DNA of 64,000 nucleotides from positions 1-64,000 of the forward strand of contig JAXGGA010005169.1 of NCBI GenBank assembly GCA_038373865.1, in the 5' to 3' direction. The notes under the pieces are model-generated. The model was not told the origin of the DNA. It saw nothing but the letters and a program-made list of their open reading frames with translations, and did not search any database. Numbering within the stretch: position 1 is the first letter of the stretch; each line of letters opens with the position of its first letter. A program made the position numbers and the translations under genes. The DNA comes from Uloborus plumipes. Taxonomy: Eukaryota; Arthropoda; Arachnida; Araneae; Uloboridae. This document shows, piece by piece, positions 1 to 11,690 of the stretch.

Positions 1-110
1 AGTTTGAATCGGTTAAGAAAAAATCCTTTTAATATATTTTCCTTCAGCAGAATTCTAATCCGATGTTCCATCAATATACATATTATTTCTAAAAGGATTT
101 TTAAAAAGTA

Positions 111-165
111 GGGTACGCCATAATTAAAATAATAATTAAACATTAAAGATAAGGGTACGCCATAA
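111..165 (+). repeat. Short direct repeat GGGTACGCCATAA, two copies
   Basis: The 13-mer GGGTACGCCATAA occurs at 111-123 and again at about 153-165, and a degenerate third version (GAGTACGACATCA) follows near 192. Nothing else in the first 280 bases is recognisable. The spacing resembles the subterminal word arrays of the DNA transposons further along, so this may be the eroded end of such an element. Confidence 0.5.
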
Positions 166-286
166 CGTTAGTAATACTTCATCAAGCTTCAAGAGTACGA
201 CATCATTTTAACGATTTCTTCACCGCTATCAGCGAAAAACAAATAAAGGACTCACATTTTTAGTGCTATTCAAAAAATTACTTTAA

Positions 287-986
287 GGGGTTACAGTACC
301 TCAAAAATGACCAAAAGACCAAAAAAATTTTTATTGCTTATTTCAAAAGTAAAAGTTATTTAAAACACTCAGAAAAAAACAGCATTGTTCTAGCTAAATT
401 ATTTAAAAAGTTATGAGTGACTTTAGGGCATACAGGCTATGTGTTCTAATAGAAAAGCCAAACTTTAAAGTGCTTTTTCTCGGTGATCAGTTTTTAGTGT
501 TTCTATGTTACTAGAAATGCTAAGGAATTTTTTCTATTAAAGATATAACTTTAAAGCAATATTTTTTGCACTCAAGATAATATATTTAACAAAACTGTGC
601 ATTGAATAAGCGTTTTATAAATTACAAAAATTTTTAGAGTTTGTCAAATCTCGAAGAACAAAATTTTCTAAGATTTTTTTACATAAAAGGTCACAAAATA
701 TTTTCTAATCAAAATATAAGAAAATGAATGCACAGATTTGTTGAGGTTCTCCTTGTGATCATTTCGCAAAAAGAAATTTTGAAATTAGTGCAGAAACAAA
801 AAAGCCTTAGGGTTTTAAAAAAACCGAAATTTTCTTACATTTTTCAAATTTTCAAAAAAAGTTTTCAAAATTTTTGATGTTTAAAAATAAATTATTGATT
901 TTTAAACAAATGCAGAAACAAATATTTCAAAGAATTAACTTTTTCACTTAAATTAAAGAAATTTGTTAGAAAGGTACTGTAACCCC
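287..986. mobile_element. TTAA-flanked MITE, possibly piggyBac-like
   Basis: A 700-bp unit is bounded by inverted repeats, GGGGTTACAGTACC at the left and GGTACTGTAACCCC at the right, each directly abutted by TTAA (283-286 and 987-990). TTAA target duplication is the hallmark of piggyBac-type transposition, although family ends usually start with CC rather than GG, so the exact boundary is uncertain. The interior is AT-rich with no coding frame, so it is a non-autonomous element. Confidence 0.6.
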
Positions 987-1434
987 TTAAGAAAAAAAAA
1001 AAAAAAAAGGGTTAGGCATTTTTTTGCGCCAAGTGCGAAAGCTTCGCACGGGGGTCAGCTAGTAGTAGCATATTTTACCTGCCATTTAATAAAAAAGATA
1101 GCAAACGCAATATTGAATCTGGGAGTTACAACGAAAATATGTTATCCCTTTGCAAGAGCAAATCTATTCTTCAAATCTGAGTCTAAAAGCCCTGCATTGC
1201 TTGAGTGTATTTTCTTTCGGCAACGTAACGGAAGAGTGGAGTGGGTAAGGCGAGTAAACTGAGAAAATGGAACTAGAGGCGGAAAATCGTGTTTGGTAAA
1301 TGGATATCTATTGTATTGGACGTTGAAATGGAATTTTCTGCAACAAGAGCAATCCATTATGTTTCAGAAGGTCTTCAGTGGAGTTTCAGGGGAAAAAGTC
1401 GACGAAATCTGTTATTGTTAATTGCTTTGTAATA

Positions 1435-1926
1435 CAGTCGAACCTGTTTATCTCGAACCTGCTTACCTCAAAACCTTTCTATGTCGAAATTTTTCAATTT
1501 CCCTGCTTTTACAGCATACATTTAATGTTTTTTCTCATGTTTATCTCGAATGATTTTTCCCGAAAATCTCTATATCTCGAATTTTCACGACTCTCATTTT
1601 TAAATTTCATCTCCAGCCACCTTTTTCAATGGTATAACTTGGAGACAAAAATCATCTTTTGCACAATCATTCAAAGACTATGTTTGTACTTAAAGGTATG
1701 CACTAACTTGCTACACATATAGTCATCATAATTAGTAAAACGTAAACTCACAACATGTCGTACAGTAAAATATTCAACAATAGCAATGCAAAACAATCTA
1801 TTAAATATTTGACTTTGATCCAATTGCATATTTTTGTAAATTTTATCACTACCTCTGTATCTCGAAACCTCCGTATCTCGAATTTTTCTTCTGTCCCGCG
1901 AAATTCGAGATAGACAGGTTTGACTG
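1435..1926. mobile_element. Tigger/pogo-like MITE with TA duplication
   Basis: Terminal inverted repeats CAGTCGAACCTGTTTATCTC (left) and the reverse complement of CAGTCAAACCTGTCTATCTC (right) differ at two positions and are flanked by TA on both sides (1433-1434, 1927-1928). Further TATCTCGAA words recur just inside both ends (for example 1448-1456, 1571-1579, 1856-1882). The interior has no recognisable transposase. TIRs starting CAG with a TA duplication fit the Tc1/mariner superfamily, and this CAGTCGAACCT type is common in pogo/Tigger MITEs. Confidence 0.75.
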
Positions 1927-2014
1927 TAAATGCCAATGGTGGTGTTTCCTTCCGTCAAAAGTAGTGGAATGTGGGGGCAAAGGGAAATAGTTAAGTTTAC
2001 TTGAAACATTATTT

Positions 2015-2480
2015 TTCATCTTTGGCAGTTATTTTGTACTTTCAAAAAAATGGAAAATTTTCACCTCGAAAAATCATGGGGTAAAGTGAAAAACAAAATA
2101 TTTTTGTAAGGAAAAATTTCCTATTCGACGATTAACAGTAGTTTTCATCAAATGAATGCATAAATAAACGAAAAAAATAATAATTAATGAAAAGTAAACG
2201 AATACGTAAATAACTGAATAATTGAACTCATTAATACGTGAGAAAAAATAAATGAGTGAATAAATTAGAGAATAAATAAGAAAATTAGTTAATAAATGAA
2301 TAAATAAGAAAATTAGTTAATAAATGAATAAATAAGTAAATAATTTAGTAAAAGAATGTAATTAATTAACAAATGAAGAAATACGTACGGGATTTAATAA
2401 ATGAATGAATAAGTAGTTAAAATGAACTATTTCACTTTGCCCCGCGTGCACTTGACAAATTACACTGAACGTTCAAAATA
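2015..2480 (+). repeat. Dispersed repeat, copy 1 of a diverged tandem pair
   Basis: The sequence CTTTGGCAGTTATTTTG (about 2021) followed by a segment ending GTAAAGTGAAAAACAAAAT, then TTTTCATCAAATGAATG and an AATA-rich tail, is repeated in the same order in the next 500 bp. The pair therefore looks like a diverged tandem duplication. The tail contains the phrase ACTTTGCCCCGCGTGCACTT (2433-2452), which is found again near 60585. No coding frame is apparent. Confidence 0.6.
2160..2420. repeat. AATA/AATG-rich minisatellite
   Basis: This stretch is dominated by GAATAAATAA-type units. A 28-bp unit is repeated exactly at 2270-2297 and 2298-2325 with a partial third copy after it. A similar AATAAATAA-rich tract lies at 2700-2880 inside the second copy of the surrounding duplication. 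Confidence 0.7.
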
Positions 2481-2524
2481 AAAAAAATGTCTAATAAATA
2501 ATCTATTTTGTTTTTCAACTTAAG

Positions 2525-3115
2525 TTTAAATGTTATTTTTCCTTTTGGCAGTTATTTTGCATCTTTAAAAAGACCCATAGTTTTTTGGCCTCAAAAAACT
2601 ATGGAGCAAAATGAAAAATACAATAATTTTGTAATTAAACACTTTCTATTTGATAAGTTTAAGTAATTTTCATCAAATAAATGAAAAAAAAAAACTAATA
2701 ATTAATGAATAAATAAATAAATAAATAAACATATAAATGAATTAATTATATATGAAGAAAAGAAATGAGTGAATATAATGGAGAACAAATGACAAAATAA
2801 ATGAATGAATGAATAAATAAGTGATTTAATAAGTAAAAGAACGTGAATTAATTGATAAATGAAGAAATAAGTTAAGAAATGAAGAATTGAACATTTAAAA
2901 TAAAAACATGCTAAATATAAACTAAATAAGGACTGCACAGGACATCAGTAGATCTCAATTAATAGTTTAAATTATAATTTAAAAATTTTTATCCTTTTAT
3001 AATGGCAAGAAATATTTTTGAAAAACCACGAATATTACAACAAAGGTATCAAATTATGAAAATGACCGATACAATTTTTTTCGTTGATCTTTTTAGCTAC
3101 TAGTTTTTGGTCAGG
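2525..3115 (+). repeat. Dispersed repeat, copy 2, related to 60.58-60.85 kb
   Basis: The start (TTTTGGCAGTTATTTTGCAT, about 2542) parallels copy 1. The last part, with AAGAAATATTTTTGAAAAAC (3007) and TTTTCGTTGATC near 3080, is matched by a segment at about 60730-60830, so the repeat family is dispersed rather than only local. No open frame of interest is visible. Confidence 0.6.
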
Positions 3116-3151
3116 ATCAGGAATCAACTATATGTCTACTAACTTAGTTAA

Positions 3152-3663
3152 CCCATTAATGCCTAGCATCCCTTTTTTGGGACGGTCCAAAAAAGGGTCT
3201 GAATTACCCCTAAATGAACATTTCAACCAAATAATAGTGTTCAATTATTACCTTGGTATTGTTTCAATTCGTTATTAACAGATTGCAGCACATAAACATT
3301 GTAAAGTGTGTTCTGTAGCAGTTTTAATATGATCTTTATCAAAAATGACGTCGTTCACAATCTCAAGAAAAAAAGCTAAGTTTTCAAAGTTATTCCCAGC
3401 TTTCCAGTTTATGTTAATTGCTGATTTTATTTCTTCTTATAAAATGTCTTTTTAAATATTATATCTTATGCAGGAAAAATTTTTAGTAAAAAAAGTATGT
3501 ACCCTCTGGGGTCTATCGTAACTTTTAAGGGACGATTTTCCTTTCCTTAATAAAACAATTATTATTTACATAATATTTTTTTTATTATTTTTCTTGTCCA
3601 TTAAACAGTGTTTGTAACCAGTACACAAAATATCTTTGAAAAAAAATGTCAGGCATTAATGGG
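3152..3663. mobile_element. piggyBac-like MITE with TTAA duplication
   Basis: Perfect 13-bp inverted repeats, CCCATTAATGCCT at the left and AGGCATTAATGGG at the right, are each abutted by TTAA (3148-3151 and 3664-3667). The 512-bp interior has no transposase. TTAA duplication plus CCC-starting ends fit a non-autonomous piggyBac-like element. Confidence 0.8.
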
Positions 3664-4139
3664 TTAAAGTAATTTATGCTGAATTTGTTTGAATGCTAAT
3701 CAATACTAATCGTTGATATATCGAAGCTTTTCCTTTCTTCAACGAAAAAATTTCAAACGATTATCCTTTTTTTCTTAGGATGAATTAGGAAAAAATTTGA
3801 AATCATCATAAATTATAACATTTGTAAGGTGCTTCTTTGTTAAATCAGAAAACTACATTTTTAATTCAGAAAATTCAGAGAAAAAGTTCCCTAACTACGT
3901 TTCTTTTTTGTTTACATATTTATGTTTGAAACAAATTTTTAATCAAGGTTCTGAATGGTAAACACCACATTAAGGGTACTTTAAAGGCACGAAAAATTGC
4001 ATATAGTTTCTAATAACTTCTATACAAGTAAAGCAGAAAGAAACATGTGCGATATCATTTGCTTTGGTTTAAATACCATTATGTGTAGTGTAACTAAGAT
4101 ATTGCGTTTGGCACGCTGGTGAGTGTAACACGTACGCGC

Positions 4140-4581
4140 TGAACGATAGGGTATATCTTTTGTTAGTACATAACATACTGAACTTAACATGATTTTACTT
4201 TAAAGTTTGCAATAACACTTCATAGACTTTGTCGGGTCGTTACATTTTATATAAGTATCAACACATCGTACTTATGACCCATATTTTCCTTCTTCCCCAA
4301 ACTATGTTAAGATAATCTTTTTGTTTGTCTCTTCCAATATAATACATCAAAAGCTGCAAAATACTTTCTCATAATAGTTGCAAAAATTCCAAAGGAGAGA
4401 CTGTATCCTTCCCTCTCCCTTTCATAATCGGACATAATTTGCACTTGTGTTTTTAGAGTTTCAAGTTCGAAAAATTGCAGGGGGAGCGAGCCTCTTTTTC
4501 CTGAGTGAATATTACACTAACGATTAGGTTCAAACAGCTAAATACGTCGATATAGAAATGACTCCATCCTAAACCACAAGC

Positions 4582-4619
<38 letters not shown>

Positions 4620-4812
4620 ATTTATGCGTGTGAACAAAACAATACGAGCTCAACATTTGTTTTATATAGGAAAACACCTCATTTCTGCTGATATAACAGA
4701 TAAGTATGTACTGAAATTTCTTGAGCGGTTAGGTTTTTTATAAAACTCCAATACACTTAATTCATAACCCGTATTTTTCTTATTCTCAAAATAAAGTTGA
4801 AACTTTTTTTTT
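4140..4812 (+). repeat. Diverged direct repeat pair with (TC)n between
   Basis: Segments at about 4140-4335 and 4625-4812 share an ordered series of similar phrases, for example CTTATGACCCATATTTTCCT versus TTCATAACCCGTATTTTTCT. They look like an old direct duplication of about 200 bp. A (TC)n microsatellite lies between them at about 4587-4617. No gene is visible. Confidence 0.4.
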
Positions 4813-5238
4813 CTCTTTCGATAGAATTCATGAATATAGCTGCTTTCTCATAATGGCTGACAAAAGTTGATTCAGTAACTATGGTAACTGACTCTACAGG
4901 TGTATGTATGCCTGGGAAAAAAAGAAGCAGGAAAAAAGAAAGGTCTCCATCAGCAAGTTATCTCTTTTTACAGAACAAAATCGATTCGGCAATGCCTGAA
5001 GAGAGATTTTCCCGGAAAAACTGCTAAGTCAAACGCTAAGCACTTCAATTGCCTTTTTCCACCCTATTAGGGTAAAGGGCGAGAAGAGAAAAGGGCTTTT
5101 AGAATAGAATTGGATAAAGGTACATTCCAGGCATAAAAGCTTAAAAATCTTGTTTCATGAATACATTTTTGACTTGACCTTAATTCTTTGATACGGCGAA
5201 ATCTTACGTAAAAGTAACGAAAGATTATTTAAGCGTAG

Positions 5239-5263
5239 AAAAAAAAAAAAAAAAAAAAAAAAA
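5239..5263 (+). repeat. Poly(A) run
   Basis: About 25 consecutive A residues. No retroelement body is recognisable immediately upstream, so I do not assign it to a specific insertion. Confidence 0.8.
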
Positions 5264-5767
5264 CGAATACATTTCCGCTGTTTTAACAGAAATTCGTTCT
5301 TTCAAAGTACTTTAATGGTTCAAACATTGACAGTTTTTAACTGAAGTAGTTTTTTTTTTTTTAATTTTAGTTTTATAGAATAATAAAATCTATTACAGTA
5401 TGAGTAATCAATTTTTCTAGGTTAAGTCACAAGTTTTGCGATAAATTACTTTTTTTCTTTGCAATACATTGTAAACTTTATGAACTTAGTAGTGATGTCA
5501 GGGGTCAGTCCGCCACTGTCAGAGCATCAACTACATAGCATAAAAGTGAAGGAAGAGTAAAAGATACTCTAGTAGAAATTAATGATAGAATGATACTCTT
5601 AAAGAAAAGCATAATAGAACTATATTCTTATAGAAATGGAACCTTACAGCAGATAAACTGAAACATTTAAAACAACTTCAAAATTAATCAGTACATAAAC
5701 GTCAATGGATTTTGTTATTTCTGCTTTCTAAATAATAAAATACATCTTGCATATTTGTTCATAAATT

Positions 5768-6430
5768 GTACACTTACACATATGTAAGTATCGCTTCCAC
5801 CTTAAAATGTTGTGAGATCTCATATAAAACTAAATCAGTATGTTCTTTTAGAGATAATCAGTATACTATGAAAAGCACATATGTTAGCAACTTTCCAGCA
5901 TACAAACTAAAATAACATGTTGGTTCTTTACTACTGTTCTCTCCGAAAATACCGTGTTCTCCGTACGTTAGTATTAGCAGCTTTATGAAATCCAAACATA
6001 AATATTATCCAGAACTATGTCACGATACTTACTTTATAGTATCTTCTGGCTGTGAGATAAAAAGGCATGATACTACTATATTAAATTGTTTTTCTGGCCA
6101 ATGTGCTTAATTTCTCTTTTGGTAGTCAACGCGCCATCACTCACATAAAATATAAGTAAAAGTCTTTCCAGCCGCGTCAGAAACGCCCCCGCAACCGTGC
6201 CTCTTATGACCTTGGAGTCATTCTGAAGAATTCAAAAATCTTCCCCATAAAATCCAGTCATGCTTCCTTAATAAATCAGGAACCTTCAGGGAAAACTTAG
6301 ATCCCATCAAAAACTTAAAATGTACAAACATGCAAGGATCGCTTCCACCGTAAAAAGCTATGAGATCTCATGTAAAACTAAGTCAGTTGTTATAGTCAGC
6401 ATTTTGAAAAGCACTTATTAACAACTTAGT
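5768..6430 (+). repeat. Direct repeat pair, about 120 bp each
   Basis: The segments at about 5768-5905 and 6318-6430 share ATCGCTTCCACC, GAGATCTCAT, AAAACTAA and GAAAAGCAC in the same order and spacing. They are direct copies about 550 bp apart. The DNA between them and onward to 7.1 kb shows no gene. Confidence 0.6.
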
Positions 6431-7104
6431 CATAAACAGTTTCCTTTTTAGTTATTTTGCAGTATTTATAGTGACCGAATCATTATTTGAGATCTGTATT
6501 TGTATAATAAACGTAGTGACTTGGTGATTTCAAGCTGACATAATATCATCTACTTAATAGCAAGCTGAGCACTTTTTTTTTGCCTATAGCACTATATTAG
6601 TTATGTTTAAAGTATTAGCTTGGCACCTTTTCTGGTTTTCTAGGCAAGCTTCCTAAGCAAATTATGGGGGATGCAATGAATATTTGCAAGCAAATGCTGA
6701 ACAGTCTTTTCACCTGTAATTCTTGTAAAACTACAGAATTCAGAGATTGAATTTTTTCTTTGTTTAGGGCACAGTTATCTGGAATAGCCGTAATAGAGCT
6801 GAAGGCGAAATAAAACAGCTAAATATATTTTTGCATTGATAGTTAAACGACCACGGAGAGATGGCATATGACCTTGAAGCTGAAACGGACCGCTTCACTT
6901 TGAAATTAGTAGGATCAGCGATAAATAAAATTTTTAACTGACAGTCTGACCACGGAAGAGATGGAATGGTTCCAGTTTATCGGTGGAAATGAACTCATTT
7001 ATGAGTTTCAAGGCAGCCAGCTTTTGCAGATTGCTGTCAGCTTCTGAATTGAATACATTGATTTGATCGAATCATGCGCATTAAAATGCGGCTTTTCTCC
7101 CATC

Positions 7105-7480
7105 AATCAGACAGACTCAGCTGGACGTTTGTTCACGCAATCCGTGCGCAGACAGTACTTCGTTCATGGGCCATATTAACCCAATCGGTAACTCGTCGGT
7201 CCCGGGTTCGATCCCAGCAGATCAAAGATCCACCGTCGTTTCTAATGGTGGCTGGGCGACGTTAAATAAGGCTCATAATCGCAAAGCATTCCAAGTGAAA
7301 CAATACCTCTGGGGGTACTGGACCAGGGGTTTGCTCAGCCTTTCGTCTGGATCAAAAGAACAGAGTGCTCTTCAGGGCTCCATTCCAGTTTTACCACGAG
7401 TTGTGGTTGGTACGGTCGACCGTGGAGTGTATGAAGTACATCGCTCATTAAAGTTTTTACTGCCTGCATGATCTCTCTGA
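7105..7480 (+). mobile_element. tRNA-derived SINE-like unit
   Basis: The segment contains a canonical RNA polymerase III B-box, GGTTCGATCCC at 7205-7215, inside CCCGGGTTCGATCCCAGCAG, which resembles a tRNA T-arm. It is followed by a GC-richer body (to about 7480) that stands out from the AT-rich surroundings. The upstream A-box is not clear, and I could not find terminal duplications, so the limits are approximate. A true tRNA gene is not supported because no acceptor stem closes around the B-box. Confidence 0.45.
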
Positions 7481-8565
7481 TGGGGGACTTATTACAAAAT
7501 AAAGTGGTATATTTCCGTTTCAAGGTCATACTCCATCTTTACGTGGTCAATCTTTATCTAAGAAAATTTTTTCAAGAGTGAGAAGTATGCATTCATAAAA
7601 CTAGTAGTTATTCTCGAAATATTTTAGCAAACTTGTTTTTCTCAGGAAAATAATGGAAACTTGTGAAATCCCGGAATTTTGTCCGGAAATAATTCGTGAC
7701 GTCTCGGAATTTTCTTACAGCGTAGAATGAACGATCAACCTGCAACTAATTTTCACGAAAACGATTATTCAATCTAGGGGTTTACTTTTTTAATTCAAAC
7801 AAAAAGATGCAGAAAAAAAACTGACTCTCAGAAATTATGATCTTAAATAATGACAAGAAATATTTTTTGAAGTTAATTACAGGAATTACCAGTTGTTAAC
7901 ATTAATTTGATTCTTTTGTTTTTAATAAATTGTACGGATGAACAATAATTACTTGGTTAATTCCTTCCTTAAGGTTTAAAAACGATTTTATTAATGCACA
8001 TACAAATTAAATGTTGAAATTTAATACTATATTTCAGCTGGTTAATAAATTTTTTACTTAAAAATGCCTATTCTCAAAAAGAGATATATTGTTCTAGATA
8101 AATTATCGAACTTCAGTTTTTTTCCCCAGCTTTTAAGTTAACGCTTTATTTTTAAATGAAAGGATAATAAATATTTTTAATTACATGCTTGAAAAGTTTT
8201 CCATTCTTGTTGCTTTTCACTTCCACGAACACGTAATTTAAAATTAATAGACAATTATTAAAAGCATGGTTTTTGTTAATTAAAACAAAGGAAACGTTTA
8301 AATAGGGAAAAGTATAAGCTTATTATTGTCATTTTTAAATTAAAAAGAATTTCTCATTCGCTTCGTTAGAAATTCTTCTTTTTTTTTTTTTTTAATCTAA
8401 GAATAACTAGAGGATGACACAAGAAGAGATTTTTGAACCAGTTGTTTTAAAGTACCTTTGTACAGTTTCTTTGCACGACAAAAATTCGCAACTCAAATAA
8501 ACTATAGGAAATGCTGCAGTCTCTATCTAATGGTGGTTGAAAGAGGTAAAACAAAGAAATGTCCT
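7481..8565. other. AT-rich stretch without a recognised feature
   Basis: I see no coding frame, RNA gene or bounded transposon here. There is a poly(T) run near 8380-8394. Confidence 0.6.
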
Positions 8566-8625
8566 TTAACGTAATTTATGACCTGTTTTTGTTGTTGTTT
8601 CTAATCTCCTATCTGGTCCGAGGAG
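8566..8625 (-). mobile_element. Probable 3' UTR of the LINE remnant
   Basis: Read on the minus strand, the coding remnant is followed by CTCCTCGGACCAGATAGGAG, a small hairpin-like sequence, and then an AACAACAACAAA tail. A short structured 3' UTR with a simple-repeat tail is usual for non-LTR elements. The end position is approximate. Confidence 0.5.
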
Positions 8626-9551
8626 TCAGACCAGATCAACAAATCAGTTGACATTAATGAAATCCAATACCAAAAGGGGAGTATGGATCAGTTCAAACTC
8701 TCCCTCCCAGTTCAAACCCAAATAGTCCAAGATATGTTTAGGTGAAACCTGGTCGTGGTATCACTTAGGGCAGAGAGAATAAGTCTTGCTGCCCTCAGAA
8801 TATTTAAGGCCTTTTATGTGACCACTGGCAAGTCGGGACAGGCAAGTGTTGGACTGCCTGTCGCATGGGAGAGATAGAGTCCCGGTTTTTTTCCTTTTTT
8901 CCAGTGATGGGAGGGGCGAATTAACCACTTCTCCTTATTTTGGGCCTTTTTCCTCGAAAACAACTCAAAAGATGTAAGCTCTGAAGTAGAGGGAATGGGA
9001 TTGTTTAATCCCTCCTTGGCTAGAATGTCGGCCAATTCATTCCTGTGGATATCTACATGAGACAGGATCCATTGGAAATGAACTACATGTTGGAGGGATA
9101 TGAGCTTTACTTTATGCAAGCTAGATAGGCTGGTTTTATCTCCTATGTAGACTCTGTTCTTGAGATGTTGAATTGAACTGCGGCTGTCGGTAAGTATCCA
9201 AAGGTCTCCATAGCAACTCTCGCTCCTAACTCTTTCTAGCCCCACGTCGATTGCTATTAGTTTGCTTCAAAAAATAGAACAGAAGTCTGGGTCACGTTGT
9301 TTTATAGAGTATTTGACTCAAGGGGTTTCAATTTAGATTCCACTACCTGCCTGATTAGTTATTTTACTGCCATCAGTATCGATTTTGATATCGTTTGGGG
9401 GAATGTTATTTATGATTTCCAAGGCTAGTTGTTTAAGGAAGTCTGGCAAACAATCTTTCTTGTTAAGTGTGGTAGAAAGGTTGCAATGAAAATGAACACC
9501 GGAAAAATTGTCGAAAGTGATTAGATTACAATGTAGACGAAATGGTTCCAC
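8626..9551 (-). pseudogene. LINE remnant: RNase H domain and C-terminal zinc-knuckle region
   Basis: This is the 5'-truncated 3' end of ORF2 of an I/Loa-type non-LTR retrotransposon, the group that carries a C-terminal RNase H. On the minus strand the first part contains LPDFLKQLALE and the first catalytic motif IDTDGSK (about 9375). After a break come WILTDSRSSIQHL, with the second-strand aspartate, and SHVDIHRNELAD, with the last acidic residue. Beyond 8890 the frame shifts again, and SLPCDR, SGHIKGL, SLCPK and SPKHILDYLGL mark the usual C-terminal tail, ending in LVLDFINVN and a stop near 8626. At least three frame changes and several stops show it is dead. The reverse transcriptase and endonuclease domains are absent. 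Confidence 0.85.
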
Positions 9552-9675
9552 ATTTTGATGACCTGTTTTTAATCTTAGTGAACGACAGTAGTTTTTTTAT
9601 CGTGCGAATGTTTTTTACTCTTTGTTATTGTTATTTTTGTTTTGCGCCAGCTATGTTGGCAATTTGGGGTACGTT

Positions 9676-9917
9676 GTTTCACTTATCCAACTGTACCGTA
9701 ATTTGGTGTGAAGTCCGACTTCCACAGTACACACATGTGCCACAAGGACCCATTTATAGGGTGGGCATCCATTTACAGCTCAAATACGCATTTCACGCAA
9801 AGAAAGTACAACTTTTCAACAGAGGGCAAAAACGATTATTTATTGCATGCTCAGGATGGGACTCGCGCTCTTTTAACGCTGCTGAGTAATTGGGAAGGAA
9901 TTTCTTTCATAAAATAA
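9676..9917 (+). repeat. Dispersed repeat shared with 27.69-27.79 kb (inverted)
   Basis: The phrase TAATTTGGTGTGAAGTCCGA (9699-9718) and its flanks, including TCCAACTG before it and CAGT.C.CACATG after it, recur in reverse complement at about 27693-27786. The remaining sequence to about 9917 is GC-richer than average and may belong to the same element. No protein domain is recognised. Confidence 0.6.
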
Positions 9918-10588
9918 CGTTCTCATGGGTCGATGCGGAGTACGATTTCTATATACAATGCAGTAATAAAGTGAAAATCACCATTTTTGGACTTACGTCG
10001 TTCTGGTTCTGACGTATAGATATGTTACTGCAAAAAAAAAAAACTTGGAACATAATGCGGTACTTCTTTCGATAGTATCTTAAGCCACCGCAAGGTAGAA
10101 AATTCCTTTCCTTTCCTTTTCTTTACAATGAGATTGCGTACGAGTCCTTAGCCTTTTGTAGACCCGGTATGGCATCTAATCATTCACGTGTTACCATTAA
10201 AGAGTAGATGTCAATGCAGGGGTGCCCATCCCCCCTCCCAAGCTCAATAGCAAAAACTTACCCTTAAATTTTTTCACAACCCTCTTGTGCTTTATTTTTA
10301 GCCCTCTTTTTTATTTAATTTATTTTTTAAAATATTATTTATCTCTTTTTTCAAATTATAACTATTTTTTCTCTATATATTATTAATTTTTTGAAAGTTC
10401 GAATTATGCGCAGAATATACAGTGAAGCACCGTTTATACGTTTCTCTTTTATACGTTTTTATCATTTATACGTTTTTAGTTTCGGTCCCGGTAGAGTCCA
10501 ATACATATTAATGTTAAAAAATTTCTTTTATACGCTTTCTTGAAATCGCAGTTTCATTTATACGTTTTATTAAAATCTGAGTCAAAAA

Positions 10589-11038
10589 GAGCGAGAATGG
10601 GCGTGGGCAGATGTTTTACCAAAAAGGATAAAAAACTGCTTCACCATAGGTAGATTTTTGTCGTCAGTGGATGGCCCTATTGAAATCACCGAAATTACTG
10701 ATTTTGCTCCCCCTAAAAACTGGTCAAATGTAAATGAAGTTTCTTCATTTCATGACTCTGTTAACTGCGATTCAGAACTTGCGACATGTTCACTTCTAAC
10801 AATTGATGAAAAGATCGATGAAGAATCCAGCAGCGAAGAAGAGGATAATTGTTCGGAAAAGCCACTGCCAAGTTTTCAGCAAGCTTTAGAGGGTTTTAAC
10901 ACCATGCAAGACATTAGTAGTGAGTTAAATGATAATGTTAAAATGACACTTTTAACTATAAACAAAGAACATTTTTCTGTGCATTCCAAAAGAGCCCTAC
11001 AGCCTAAAATAACGAAATACTTTGAATATGAGAAGTAG
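10589..11038 (+). pseudogene. Tigger transposase C-terminal remnant
   Basis: An uninterrupted frame of about 149 codons begins without a start at 10589 and ends at the TAG at 11036-11038. The early part, AWADVLPKRIKNCFTIGRF, matches the helix that follows the DDE domain in Tigger transposases. An acidic linker (SSSEEED) follows, then PSFQQALEGFNTMQD, and the end KITKYFEYEK resembles the usual KITDFF-type terminus of this family. The N-terminal CENP-B-like DNA-binding domains and the whole catalytic core are missing. A methionine at 10658 could serve as a start by chance, but homology extends upstream of it. The product would not be catalytic. Confidence 0.85.
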
Positions 11039-11128
11039 TAGATGTAAATTAATTCTAGAATTGAAAGGTTAGTATTACATTCTTCATTTCATTGGATTTC
11101 ATTATTTTATTTTTCTTATAACCCTTAA

Positions 11129-11690
11129 CCCTCGTGGGTTCCTTGGGGTCATATGTGACTCCAAAACAATTTCTGTTTAATATATTTTGTTAATCAACCA
11201 TTTGTTTTTAATGGCATTTTGTGGCTTTTATTCTTCTAGTTTTCTATTCAAAATAATGCTATTATTGTGTTTTATTTTTCCCGAATTGCATTTTTTGCAC
11301 ACAAGACCCTTGGGGTCACTTCCCCAGAAGGCCAAAAAAAGAGGACGTTGCAACTTTTGTCCAAGAGAACTGGACAGAAAATGCATTGAAAAATGTCATA
11401 AGTGTTTGAAATTCACTTGCAAAAATCATGTTTTTTCAGGTCTGTAACAGATGTAAATAAATCTACAGTTATTGTAAGTTTTGCTCTAAAATTATAATTT
11501 TAATTCATAAACTAAATTTTACTTTAATTGTATCTTTTTATTTTTTGTTTTTTTAGCATTAAAAAGTGTGTGAACTTAAATAATGCATGTAACATTCAAT
11601 AATTATAATGAATTAATTAAAGGAAGCATTGGGGTCGTTTATGACCCCAAGGGTCTTGAGTGTAACTGAAATGGGAGGGACCCACGAGGG
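11129..11690. mobile_element. piggyBac-like element inserted in the Tigger element
   Basis: Inverted ends CCCTCGTGGGTTCC and GGGACCCACGAGGG are flanked by TTAA at 11125-11128 and 11691-11694. Subterminal words TTGGGGTCATATGTGAC and GGGGTCGTTTATGACCCC lie just inside the two ends. It is 562 bp and retains only the 3' part of the transposase gene. Confidence 0.92.
11310..11447 (+). pseudogene. piggyBac transposase C-terminal cysteine-rich domain
   Basis: The frame ending at the stop at 11445-11447 contains KKRGRCNFCPRELDRKC, KCHKCLKFTC and KNHV. This CxxC...C...CxxC...C..H arrangement is the C-terminal zinc-binding domain that in piggyBac transposases recognises the element ends. The upstream part of the open frame (from 11187) is hydrophobic and unlike the family, so I take it as fortuitous. 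The catalytic DDD domain is absent. What remains is a deletion derivative that kept one end of the gene next to its terminal repeat. Confidence 0.85.

Noticed and set aside
1378..1722. A 114-residue hydrophobic protein
   Set aside because: It runs out of the left terminal repeat of a MITE and has no domain; AT-rich DNA gives such phenylalanine- and leucine-rich frames by chance.
7160..7225. A tRNA gene
   Set aside because: Only the B-box is convincing; the A-box and acceptor stem are missing.
11187..11310. N-terminal part of a real small protein preceding the cysteine-rich piggyBac segment
   Set aside because: The stretch is hydrophobic, unlike the family, and begins next to the terminal repeat; only the cysteine-rich part has a family match.
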